The notes below the pieces were generated by a model that saw only the letters and a program-made list of their open reading frames with translations, was not told the origin of the DNA and did no database searches. A DNA stretch of 64,000 bases, from contig CM075103.1 in the NCBI GenBank assembly GCA_037576195.1, positions 38,639,250 to 38,703,249 of the forward strand, read 5' to 3'. The position numbers were made by a program, and so were the translations under genes. Source of the stretch: Phytoseiulus persimilis (lineage: Eukaryota; Arthropoda; Arachnida; Mesostigmata; Phytoseiidae). Every line of letters starts with the position of its first letter. Position 1 is the stretch's first letter. Below are positions 1 to 9,775 of the stretch, one piece after another.

Positions 1-188
1 CGTCAGCTTCGATTTCTGCCGAGCACTTCTCGGAGGGCTCGTGCGAGCGGCATCCAAGAGTAATTGGATTCTGGAATCTTTGGGAGCCCCGTTGGGATTC
101 GTAGCAGAATCGAGCGGGCCCGATGAATCTTTAGCTCAATTTTTACTGTGGTGAGATGTCTGATATTGTAGTGTAATCGTTCGTTCTG
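1..188 (+). repeat. 3' end of an array unit that starts before the window
   Basis: This stretch matches the last ~190 bases before each later unit start, for example 2554-2743. It contains no frame that can be followed across the window edge. It shows that the tandem array extends to the left of the window. Confidence 0.9.
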
Positions 189-2743
189 GTGAAATCATAT
201 CAGATCGACATGCCGCCTTCGCTCACAACGACTCCGCCGCTTCGACCGATCTTGATTAAACTCTCCCGACCCCCTCGCACTCTCACACTCAACGAGGAGA
301 GTCTGAGCTTAAAACCCCGGACGGAGGCTGCACAGACTCATAGTCAGCTCGGACGAGTGATAAATCGACGTCGCCGATCGCCGCGTGCTCTACCAGCGGA
401 CATCAGTGGGGGGGTCCGCGAGTGAGTTTGAGAGTGCTCGGTGGAGGGCGATTCGCGCTTTGCACAGCGGCAAGGTCACGCATCGAATGGATAGCAAACG
501 CAATCGCCGACGACATCGAAAACTGAGGCACTCCGAGAATCGGTATATGAAGTATCCCACCCAGAACCAACCCTCCTCAAGTGGAGCATCCAAGGCAGAC
601 CAGTCGAGAAGCGCCCAAGCTGCAGAGAGCCGTGAGAGGGCGAAACTTGAGGCCCAAGGGTTGAAGCTGTCGGGGTGTTCGACGCCTCCCCAGTGGATGA
701 TGGAGCTGATCCTGAAGTGCTCCGAGCTCAGGATCCTGGACGTGACCAACAGGAAACTCACAGAAGAGGACGTGCGGGTCGTTATGCGAACCTTGACGAC
801 GCTCGAAAAGGTTCACTTCGACCGCGATCAGGACAACGCGGGCGACGAAGAGGATGCTCCGATGTTCGACGGGGACGAAAAAGTCGACGACGAAGATGGA
901 TATTACTCTGGGTGAAATCCCCTGCCGTCGCCCACGTCTCTCTGGTACATTCCAGGGAGCTCGTCAGTCGTCCGGGTTGAAGATGAAGTTGGTCAGCTTA
1001 GGTAGCTTAGGTAGACGTTCGTGTAGCCGAAAGATGACGAGTCTCACAGGATTTTCCATAAAATTAAGAACGATTCCATTCCCATACTATGTTTGCAATT
1101 TTCTTCAGCCCGACTTCTCGACAGAAGGTACCGAGCCATGGTATACGGAGAACGCAAAATCCCGATGCCCTTCAGTCAGGAAGGTTCCAAAAGCATCACT
1201 GGAAAGCTCTCATCGAGAAGAAGACACGTTCTCCCCTCTGGAGCCTGTTCCCGCTCCGCCGGGCACTGGAGTGAGATGAGTTCAATGCTCAATATGTTAA
1301 GAGTTCGTGTTGATGTCGCTCCCTAGATATTTACACGGTAAAGGAAGAGGTGAGGTTGAGCTATCGAACTTCGGACTTCAAGAGCAAGTTCACCACAGCG
1401 ACCAAATGAGTGAACAAGGGTGAAAATGAGTGAACATGTCAATAGTTCCTCACCGTGGGGAACTCTCTCCCCTTGAAAACTCATCCACATTTGAAGCGTG
1501 TACTTCCCTTCCCCATCCATGGGACCAGAGTCAGCATCATACAGACTCTGGGAGCTCATCCATTCCCTGAGGACGTGTTTGATGTCGAGATACCTGCAAC
1601 GCGATCAGCCCGTGGCGGAGCCGGAGGGTGGAAGAAACTCGAAAAAATATTAAAGAACTTGAAACTTAAAATTTGGTCCGAAAAACATGTCCGATATCTC
1701 CTTCCCTGTGATAATTCATCTGAATTTTGGCGTTCATGAGTATTTCCACGTTCACGACAGGAACTGAAGAGGAACCTCATCCTCCATCTACTCTCTTTCG
1801 ATGATAGGGAAGCCCTCGATGAAAGTTGAGGCGAAAGCAGAAAAGTCTCCTGATATTTTTTGTGGCTTTTCATTCTGTGGCTCCATAATGCGGAACTCAC
1901 AGTAGTTCGCCTCTTTGACTCATTCTCCCAAATCTGTTGACCACGGTCGAGATATTCCGCGGATGAATGAGGCGCTCAACGAGTGAACTAAAAGCGGCTC
2001 GGATTCACAGAGCTCGTACGACTCGAGGAATCGCTCGAAACTGCGTTCGCTAAACTTTTGAAAAGAGCGACGCCAGGCTCAGCCTGCGATGTTCCGGATG
2101 TGAAAATTATTGGTTCCTCGAAAATAGCGGTTTCCGATACCTCACCCGATTCCCTCATGGGACGTGTTTCCTGGAAAGTCCGTTGTGAGGTGTGCTGAGG
2201 AGCGGGAGCCAAGTTCCCCCGTAACTAAATCGCTTTTCCAACGAGCCTCCCCTGGCTCCGCCCTTGCAATAAGCTCCCGCTCAACGATGAGATTATCTGT
2301 GGGGAAGAATCCGGGAACATTTCAGAACCACAATCAGCTAAGATACGTGAAAACTACGTATCGGCGCCACAAGTCTCGCTGAAAAATTCTCAGTGATCGT
2401 TCTTCTGCTGAAATGGAAATGAGCATATAGCTGGGTCTCCAATTCAGGTGGAGTCCTTGTTTATGAAACGCACTCAGTTCTCGGAATGCGGCGAAGAGCG
2501 AAGAGTTCGAACTTTGTTCAATGCGGTTTTGCGGGGATCACTCGGAATGCGCTCGTCAGCTTCGATTTCTGCCGAGCACTTCTGGGAGGGCTCGTGCGAG
2601 CGGCATCCAAGAGTAATTGGATTCTGGAATCTTTGGGAGCCCCGTGTTGGGATTCGTAGCAGAATCGAGCGGGCCCGATGAATCTTTAGCTCATTTTTTA
2701 CTGTGGTGAGATGTCTGATATTGTAGTGTAATCGTTCGTTCTG
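189..2743 (+). repeat. Array unit 1 (2555 bp)
   Basis: First complete copy of the tandem unit. It has one LRR-like module with the short (class I) acidic tail. Near 2480 it lacks about 0.5 kb that other units carry (compare 5186-5645): the sequence jumps from the 'cgcactcagttc' motif straight to 'tcggaatgcggcg'. Between the module stop (915) and the next unit I see only degenerate shared sequence with stops in all frames and no recognisable domain. Confidence 0.9.
547..915 (+). CDS. LRR-like module with acidic tail, class I (module 1)
   Basis: A 122-codon frame from an ATG. Residues about 1-35 are polar and Ser/Ala/Arg-rich. Residues about 38-92 contain LSGC, a predicted helix (WMMELILKC), then LRILDVTN and LTEEDVRVVM and LEKVHFD, the spacing of leucines seen in F-box/AMN1-type leucine-rich repeats. 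The C-terminus is strongly acidic and ends GYYSG then TGA. The same frame is open upstream to 364, with another ATG at 487 that is specific to this unit. LRRs of this kind bind protein partners; only about one and a half repeats are present, so a stable fold on its own is doubtful. It may be the last exon of a larger F-box/LRR-type gene or a pseudogene fragment. Conservation of the stop and tail between units argues that this strand and frame were once coding. Confidence 0.45.
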   Translation: MKYPTQNQPSSSGASKADQSRSAQAAESRERAKLEAQGLKLSGCSTPPQWMMELILKCSELRILDVTNRKLTEEDVRVVMRTLTTLEKVHFDRDQDNAGDEEDAPMFDGDEKVDDEDGYYSG

Positions 2744-5700
2744 GTGAAATCATATCAGATCGACATGCCGCCTTCGCCCACAACGACTCCGCCGCTTCGA
2801 CCGATCTTGATTAAACTCCCCCGACCCCCTCGCACTCTCACACTCAACGAGGAGAGTCTGAGCTTAAAACCCCGGACGGAGGCTGCACAGACTCATAGTC
2901 AGCTCGGACGAGTGATAAATCGACGTCGCCGATCGCCGCGTGCTCTACCAGCGGACATCAGCGGAGGGGTCCGCGAGTGAGTTTGAGAGTGCTCGGTGGA
3001 GGGCGATTCGCGCTTTGCACAGCGGCAAGGTCACGCATCGAATAGAGAGCAAACGCAATCGCCGACGACACCGAAAACTGAGGCACTCCGAGAATCGGTA
3101 TATGAAGTATCCCACCCAGAACCAACCCTCCTCAAGTGGAGCATCCAAGGCAGACCAGTCGAGAAGCGCCCAAGCTGCAGAGAGGCGTGAGAGGGCGAAA
3201 CTTGAGGCCCAAGGGTTGAAGCTGTCGGGGTGTTCGACGCCTCCCCAGTGGATGATGGAGCTGATCCTGAAGTGCTCCGAGCTCAGGATCCTGACGTGAC
3301 CAACACGAAACTCACAGAAGAGGACGTGCGGGTCGTTATGCGAACCTTGACGACGCTCGAGGAGGTTCACTTCGACCGCGATCAGGACAACGCGGGCGAC
3401 GAAGAAGAGGCACCCAGGATTTTGAGGAAAACGATGCATGTTTGAGGGAGAAGATGCTCCCATCTTCGACGAGGTCGAAGTTTTCGACGAGAACGAAGTT
3501 GAGTCGACGAGGGCGGTGAAGTCGACCAGGATGTGGGCATCGAAGAGGGATATGACTCTGGCTGAGATCCCCTGCCGTCGGTCCCTTCCCTCTGATACAT
3601 TCCCGGGAGCTCGTCCATTCTAGTTCTTGGGAGGGGAACCGGTAGCCCGCTCTTGTTCCTCTTCGATCGGCGGTTTGTTCTGTGGTCCAGGTTGGATATG
3701 AGCTTGATCAGCTTAGGTAGAAAGCTTAGGTAGCTAATGTAGACGTACAAGTAGCCGAAGATGACGAGTCTCACAGGATTTTCAATAAAATTAAAACGAT
3801 TCCATTCCCATACTATGTTTGCAATTTTCTTCAGCCCGACTTCTCAACAGAAGGTACCGAGCCATGGTATACGGTGAAACGCAAAATCCCGATGCCCTTC
3901 AGTCAGGAAGGTTCCAAAAGCATCACTGAAAAGCTCTCATCGAGAAGAAGCACGTTCTCCCCTCTGGAGCCTGTTCCCGCTCCGCCGGGCGGGCAGTTCA
4001 ATCTGGAGTGAGATGAGTTCAGATATTTACACGGTAAAGGAAGAGGTGAGGTTGAGCTATCGAACTTCGGACTTCAAGAGCAGGTTCACCACAGCGACCA
4101 AATGAGTGAACAAGGGTGAAAATGAGTCAATGTCAATAGTTCAAAGCTCCTCATCGTGGGGAACTCTCTCCCTTCGAAAACTCATCACATTTGAAGCGTG
4201 TACTTCCCTTCCCCATCCATGGGACCAAAGTCCAGCATCATACAGACTCTGGGGAGCTCATCCATTCCCTGAGGACGTGTTTGATGTCGAGATACCTGCA
4301 ACGCGATCAGCCCGTGGCGGAGCCGGAGGGTGGAAGAAACTCGAAAAAATATTAAAGAACTTGAAACTTAAAATTTGGTCCGAAAAACATGTCCGATATC
4401 TCCTTCCCTGTGATAATTCATCTGAATTTTGGCGTTCATGAGTATTTCCACGTTCACGACAGGAACTGAAGAGAAACCTCATCCTCCATCTACTCTCTTT
4501 CGATGATAGGGAAGCCCTCGATGAAAGTTGAGACGAAAGCAGAAAAGTCTCCTGATATTTTTTGTGGCTTTTCATTCTGTGGCTCCATAATGCGGAACTC
4601 ACAGTAGTTCGCCTCTTTGACTCATTCTCCCCCAAATCTGTTGACCACGGTCGAGATATTCCGCGGATGAATGAGGCGCTCAACGAGTGAACTAAAAGCG
4701 GCTCGGATTCACAGAGCTCGTACGACTCGAGGAATCGCTCGAAACTGCGTTCGGTAAACTTTTGAAACGAGCGACGCCAGGCTCAGCCTGCGATGTTCCG
4801 GATGTGAAAATTTTTGGTTCCTCGAAAATAGCGGTTTCCGATACCTCACCCGATTCCCTCATGGGACGTGTTTCCTGGAAAGTCCGTTGTGAGGTGTGCT
4901 GAGGAGCGGGAGCCAAGTTCCCCCGTAACAAAATCGCTTTTCCAACGAGCCTCCCCTGGCTCCGCCCTTGCAATAAGCTCCCGCTCAACGACGAGATTAT
5001 CTGTGGGGAAGAATCCGGGAACCCTTCAGAACCACAATCAGCTAAGATACGTGAAAACTACGTATCGGCGCCACAAGTCTCGCTGAGAAATTCTCAGTGA
5101 TCGTTCTTCTGCTGAAATGGAAATGAGCATATAGTTGGGTCTCCAATTCAGGTGGAGTCCTTGTTTATGAAACGCACTCAGTTCAGGTTTGAGCCTCCTG
5201 CAGTAAGGTTGCCGACATGACTCTCGTTGGGATGAAATAAGAGAGCTTTCAATTTGCGGGGGAGCCTCGCCTGCAGAATATAAGGACTTCGGTTTTAAAC
5301 TGCGAGCAGATGCAGTTTATCCTCCTAAACCATGAATTACGTGCTCCTCGAGTCAACTGGCTGATTGAATCGTACATCGAGACTTCTGTGGGTTGAGGGG
5401 AAGTCAGAGACATTTCACGTGAGGAGTTTCTCTCAGGAGTCAACGTGGATGTTGTCATCAATACTTGTGAGAGCTTCGCTTGTGAGACTGGCTTGCTCCC
5501 GGTTGCACGTCGTCTCGAGAACTCGGATCGCAAAGATTTATCGTTCGATGCTCGCAGACCGAGTTCCCAAACGATACCAGAGGAACGAGCTCTTGAGAAG
5601 CGTCGGGTGGGCCTGGATGGGCTTCGTACGTTGCGTTGAACGACTCGGAATGCGGCGAAGAGCGAAGAGAGTTCGAACTTTGTTCAATGCGGTTTTGCGG

Positions 5701-5909
5701 GGATCACTCGGAATGCGCTCGTCAGCTTCGATTTCTGCCGAGCACTTCTCGGAGGGCTCGTGCGAGCGGCATCCAAGAGAGTAATTGGATTCTGGAATCT
5801 TTGGGAGCCCCGTTGGGATTCGTAGCAGAATCGAGCGGGCCCGATGAATCTTTAGCTCATTTTTTACTGTGGTGAGATGTCTGATATTGTAGTGTAATCG
5901 TTCGTTCTG
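2744..5909 (+). repeat. Array unit 2 (3166 bp)
   Basis: Near-standard unit with one module of the long-tail class II. It carries the segment at 5186-5645 that unit 1 lacks, so it is a good reference for the full unit. The 3' two kilobases (3600-5900) have only short frames on both strands, none with a recognisable domain. Confidence 0.9.
3102..3565 (+). pseudogene. LRR-like module, class II tail, frameshifted (module 2)
   Basis: Same module as at 547, but one G is missing after 3293 (CTGACG where other copies read CTGGACG), which stops the LRR frame at 3299. The class II tail follows: an acidic stretch rich in Glu, Asp and Val, containing EDAPIFDEVEVFDENE, and ending GYDSG then TGA at 3563 in the ancestral frame. 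Here it is further disrupted near 3500 by a short indel. The module is broken twice. Confidence 0.5.
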
Positions 5910-6268
5910 GTGAAATCATATCAGATCGACATGCCGCCTTCGCCCACAACGACTCCGCCGCTTCGACCGATCTTGATTAAACTCTCCCGACCCCCTCGCA
6001 CTCTCACACTCAACGAGGAGAGTCTGAGCTTAAAACCCCGGACGGAGGCTGCACAGACTCATAGTCAGCTCGGACGAGTGATAAATCGACGTCGCCGATC
6101 GCCGCGTGCTCTACCAGCGGACATCAGCGGGGGGGGTCCGCGAGTGAGTTTGAGAGTGCTCGGTGGAGGGCGATTCGCGCTTTGCACAGCGGCAAGGTCA
6201 CGCATCGAATAGAGAGCAAACGCAATCGCCGACGACATCGAAAACTGAGGCACTCCGAGAATCGGTAT

Positions 6269-6607
6269 ATGAAGTATCCCACCCAGAACCAACCCTCCTC
6301 AAGTGGAGCATCCAAGGCAGACCAGTCGAGAAGCGCCCAAGCTGCAGAGAGGCGTGAGAGGGCGAAACTTGAGGCCCAAGGGTTGAAGCTGTCGGGGTGT
6401 TCGACGCCTCCCCAGTGGATGATGGAGCTGATCCTGAAGTGCTCCGAGCTCAGGATCCTGGACGTGACCAACAGGAAACTCACAGAAGAGGACGTGCGGG
6501 TCGTTATGCGAACCTTGACGACGCTCGAGGAGGTTCACTTCGACCGCGATCAGGACAACGCGGGCGACGAAGAGAGGATGCTCCGATGTTTCATTGAGGC
6601 ACTCTGA
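6269..6607 (+). CDS. LRR-like module 3a (altered end)
   Basis: Intact LRR frame with the GLKL / ELRI / NRK diagnostic residues. An extra AG near 6573 moves the reading frame so that it misses the usual MFH stop (6595) and ends at 6607. Likely a degenerate copy, or a sequencing error, since small duplicated dinucleotides cluster here. Confidence 0.35.
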   Translation: MKYPTQNQPSSSGASKADQSRSAQAAERRERAKLEAQGLKLSGCSTPPQWMMELILKCSELRILDVTNRKLTEEDVRVVMRTLTTLEEVHFDRDQDNAGDEERMLRCFIEAL

Positions 6608-6617
6608 GGATCGGATT

Positions 6618-6948
6618 ATGAACTATCCCACCCAGAACCAACCCTCCTCAAGTGGAGCATCCAAGGCAGACCAGTCGAGAAGAAGCGCCCAAGCTGCAGA
6701 GAGGCGTAAGAGGGCGAAACTTGAGGCCCAGGCGTTGAAGCTGTCGAGGTGTTCGACGCCTCTCCCAGTGGATGATGGAGCTGATCCTGAAGTGCTCCGA
6801 GCTCAGGATCCTGGACGTGACCAACAGGAAACTCACAGAAGAGGACGTGCGGGTCGTTATGCGAACCTTGACGACGCTCGAGGAGGTTCACTTCGACCGC
6901 GATCAGGACAACGCGGGCGACGAAGAGGATGCTTCGATGTTCCACTGA
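6618..6948 (+). pseudogene. LRR-like module 3b, frameshifted
   Basis: Second 347-bp-type cassette. It has an extra AGA near 6684 and an extra CT near 6768, so the LRR segment after residue ~50 falls out of frame. Diagnostic residues before the shift are ALKL and SRC. The homologous stop is in TTCCACTGAGG, a variant shared with module 14b. Confidence 0.45.
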
Positions 6949-6968
6949 GGCACTCTGAGGATCGGATT

Positions 6969-7295
6969 ATGGAGTATCCCACCCAGAACCAACCCTCCTC
7001 AAGTGGAGCATCAAGGCAGACCAGTCGAGAAGCGCCCAAGCTGCAGAGAGGCGTAAGAGAGGGGCGAAACTTGAGGCCCAAGGGTTGAAGCTGTCGGGGT
7101 GTTCGACGCCTCCCCAGTGGATGATGGAGCTGATCCTGAAGTGCTCCGAACTCTGGAGCCTAGACGTGACCAACACGAAACTCACAGAAGAGGACGTGCG
7201 GGTCGTTATGCGAACCTTGACGACGCTCGAGGAGGTTCACTTCGACCGCGATCAGGAACGCGGGCGACGAAGAGGATGCTTCGATGTTCCATTGA
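6969..7295 (+). pseudogene. LRR-like module 3c, frameshifted
   Basis: Third cassette, starting ATGGAG instead of ATGAAC. It has a missing C near 7012, two extra bases near 7060 and five missing bases near 7255, which together scramble the frame. The middle (7085-7250) still reads GLKL, ELWS and NTK. Confidence 0.45.
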
Positions 7296-7315
7296 GGCAC
7301 TCTGAGGATCGGATT

Positions 7316-7688
7316 ATGAACTATCCCACCCAGAACCAACCCTCCTCAAGTGGAGCATCCAAGGCAGACCAGTCGAGAAGCGCCCAAGCTGCAGAGAGGC
7401 GTGAGAGAGGGCGAAACTTGAGGCCCAAGGGTTGAAGCTGTCGGGGTGTTCGACGCCTCCCCCCAGTGGATGATGGAGCTGATCCTGAAGTGCTCCGAGC
7501 TCAGGATCCTGGACGTGACCAACAGGAAACTCACAGAAGAGGACGTGCGGGTCGTTATGCGAACCTTGACGACGCTCGAGGAGGTTCACTTCGACCGCGA
7601 TCAGGACAACGCGGGCGACGAAGAGGATGCTTCGATGTTCGACGGGGACGAAAGAGTCGACGACGAAGATGGATATTACTCTGGGTGA
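7316..7688 (+). pseudogene. LRR-like module 3d, class I tail, frameshifted
   Basis: Last cassette of the unit. It has two extra bases near 7408 and two extra C near 7463. After the second, the proper frame resumes and runs through the LRR to the acidic GYYSG stop at 7688. The two shifts do not restore the start frame to the tail. Confidence 0.45.
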
Positions 7689-7966
7689 AATCCCCTGCCG
7701 TCGCCCACGTCTCTCTGGTACATTCCAGGGAGCTCGTCAGTCGTCCGGGTTATAGATGAAGTGCAGCTTAGGTAGACGTTCGTGTAGCCGAAAGATGACG
7801 AGTCTCACAGGATTTTCAATAAAATTAAGAACGATTCCATTCCCATACTATGTTTGCAATTTTCTTCAGCCCGACTCCTCAACAGAAGGTACCGAGCCAT
7901 GGTATACGGTGAACGCAAAATCCCGATGCCCTTCAGTCAGGAAGGTTCCAAAAGCATCACTGAAAC

Positions 7967-9501
7967 ACCATCGCAAAAGCAGTGGAGGCGGTCATAAACC
8001 ACCGACTACGGGAGGAACTTGAGGCTGGGGCAGGGCTTTCAAACAATCAGTATGGTTTTAGACCGGGGAGATCAACACTGAGTCCTATAGAAATCATCAC
8101 AGAGAAGGTCGAGAATGAGATGAGAAAGTACCACCAAAGCAGGAGCAAAATTATTATCATACTCCTAGACGTTAAAAATGCTTTCAATTCAATTGAATGG
8201 AAAATCATAATCGATGCCCTCGAGAAACGAAACATCTCTCCATACATCCGGAACATCATAAACACTTACCTCAAGGATAGGTGGATCATCGATGAGGAGG
8301 GAAACAAGCACAGAATGACGGCTGGAGTCCCACAGGGCTCGGTTCTCGGGCCCACCCTGTGGAACGTGGGATACGACGACGTCCTTCGCGAGGATCTTCC
8401 AGACGGAGCGACCGCCCTCGCTTACGCCGATGACCTGGCCCTGATGGTCACTGCCAGATCTCTAGAAGAGTTAGAAAAAATTGCGCAGGACTCACTGGAT
8501 ATAGTCTCGAGATGGTGTCAGATCAATAAACTCACCCTAGCCCCCGAGAAGACGGAAGCGGTAATGCTCGTGAAGAAAAGAGGAGAAAGAAACCCAACAC
8601 TCCACCTACAGGGACACGGCATAGAAATAGGAAACTCAGTGAGATACCTCGGCGTTCACCTCGAATCTTGCCTGAGAGGAAACACGCACCTCCGGGTTGT
8701 CACTCAAAAAGCTACTAGGACATCCAGAGACATTGAAAAAATTCTCCCCAGAACGCATGGAGCAACTGAAGCACAGCGAAGAACTCTAGCAACTGTCGCT
8801 CAATCCATCGCACTCTACGCGTCCCCAGTATGGTCCCGAAGAACTCTCTCCACTGAGAAGAACAGACGGCTGCTGGAAACAACACAAAGAATCATGGCCA
8901 TAAGAATAACCCGGGCTTACAGGACAACATCAACTGAAGCACTCCTGGTTCTAGCCAAAACACCACCATGGACCTCAATTGCTGAAGAACGAGCTGAATT
9001 TGGGCAGCAAGGAAGAAGGAGGGAAATGACGACCTCATCAGCGAAACTTCCAAAACAAGGGAAGAAGCTGAAGACGAAACCGTAAACAAATGGCAGAGGA
9101 GATGGGACGGCGCGAAGAACGGACGATGGACGCACAAATGTATTCCGAATGTGAAAGAGTGGTACCAACGAAAACACGGCGACCTGGATTACTTCACCAC
9201 CCAGGCACTCACTGGACATGGAGATTTTCAAGCATACCTCTCAAGAATTGGGAAAGCTCCAACACCGATCTGTGTCCACTGCCGATCCGGCGAAGAAGAC
9301 ACCGTTGATCACACCCTGCTGCACTGCGATGCCTTCGCGAGAGAGAGAGACCTTATTGATGCAAGTGAAACACCCGAACTCATCGAGAAAATGATGAGCG
9401 GCGAATGGGAATGGAGAAGAATCTCCAGTTTCATCAGAAAAGTCATGTCGAAGAAGATAGCGCTAGGAAGGAGAGGATTGACCAGAGAGGGCCTCCCATG
9501 A
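7967..9501 (+). pseudogene. Reverse transcriptase, C-terminal part (one frameshift)
   Basis: RNA-dependent DNA polymerase that would copy the element RNA at a nicked target. Counting from 7982, the motifs are: QYGFRPGRST at about residues 23-32; motif A LDVKNAFNS at 62-70 with the catalytic Asp; motif B PQGSVLGP at 117-124; motif C YADD at 148-151; RYLGVHL at about 221; then the R1-type AYRTTSTEALLVLA at 312-325. One base is missing at 8999-9001, so the frame moves by one there and stops at 9085. The following frame (9001-9501) carries the knuckle Cys-X2-Cys-X9-His-X4-Cys (CVHC...DHTLLHC), as in R1/R2/I elements, and ends at 9499-9501. Apart from that single base and the 5' truncation, the coding sequence looks well preserved, so the insertion is probably fairly young. 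Confidence 0.85.
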
Positions 9502-9745
9502 GACATCTCAGATCCTGAAAAAATCAAAGTAAAATACATGGGAATCGATATCAAGATAGCTCAGGGAACATAGACAACGAGCAAGGTGCGACTGTGAGGG
9601 ATTCGGAAGTAATAGACAGATCGAAAATCTGGGTTCCCGGTGCCTCACAGCGGAGATATGAGGTTTTAGTGGATCCACCACACTGCCAGGGCAAAGGAAT
9701 CATCCCATCCCTGGTGTCCGAAGGGATTTCCTCAGACTCCACGAG
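9502..9745 (+). other. 3' UTR of the retrotransposon
   Basis: Noncoding stretch between the RT stop and the poly(A). It holds no ORF of note. Its last bases before the A tract are CTCCACGAG. This segment would be the template end recognised by the element's own reverse transcriptase. Confidence 0.6.
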
Positions 9746-9762
9746 AAAAAAAAAAAAAAAAA
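9746..9762 (+). other. Poly(A) tail of the retrotransposon
   Basis: Seventeen A residues, followed without any spacer by the first 45-bp repeat (GAGTTGGG). Confidence 0.85.
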
Positions 9763-9775
9763 GAGTTGGGAAGTA

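Larger units (their letters stand above)
5910..7965 (+). repeat. Array unit 3, left part, cut by the composite insert
   Basis: Unit start, proline-rich frame and four consecutive LRR modules (about 347-bp period), followed by the class I 3' flank. Homology to other units stops inside 'catcactgaaa' at 7965, where the retrotransposon begins. An extra G in the G tract near 6129-6136 changes the downstream frame relative to the other units. Confidence 0.9.
7966..9762 (+). mobile_element. 5'-truncated non-LTR retrotransposon, R1-clade type
   Basis: The element begins abruptly inside the reverse-transcriptase coding region at 7966 and ends in 17 A residues (9746-9762), the hallmark of target-primed reverse transcription with 5' truncation. 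It keeps RT motifs A to C, the thumb region, a C-terminal CCHC knuckle and a ~245-bp 3' UTR. ORF1, the endonuclease and the N-terminal RT motifs are missing, so it cannot move on its own. R1-clade elements are often target-specific (28S rDNA, telomeric repeats, microsatellites), which makes the directly abutting 45-bp array notable. Assignment to R1 rather than another I-superfamily clade rests on overall sequence style, not on a tree. Confidence 0.85.

Noticed and set aside
390-761. Minus-strand 123-codon frame opposite the LRR module, and its many copies
   Set aside because: It mirrors the LRR frame. The plus frame has the domain pattern, the acidic tail and the stop conserved between tail classes.
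675-980. Arg-rich frame overlapping each LRR module
   Set aside because: It is the +1 shadow of the module. It links consecutive cassettes only because 347 leaves a remainder of two on division by three.
1000-1012. Telomere-like CTTAGGTAG repeats in the class I flank
   Set aside because: Only two to three imperfect copies per unit, at a fixed place in each unit. A resemblance of AGCTAATGTA near 55070 to the right-hand satellite is also too short to mean anything.
7966-9762. LTR retrotransposon, retrovirus or group II intron
   Set aside because: There are no long terminal repeats, integrase or intron structures. The poly(A) end, RT motif spacing and C-terminal CCHC knuckle fit a non-LTR element.
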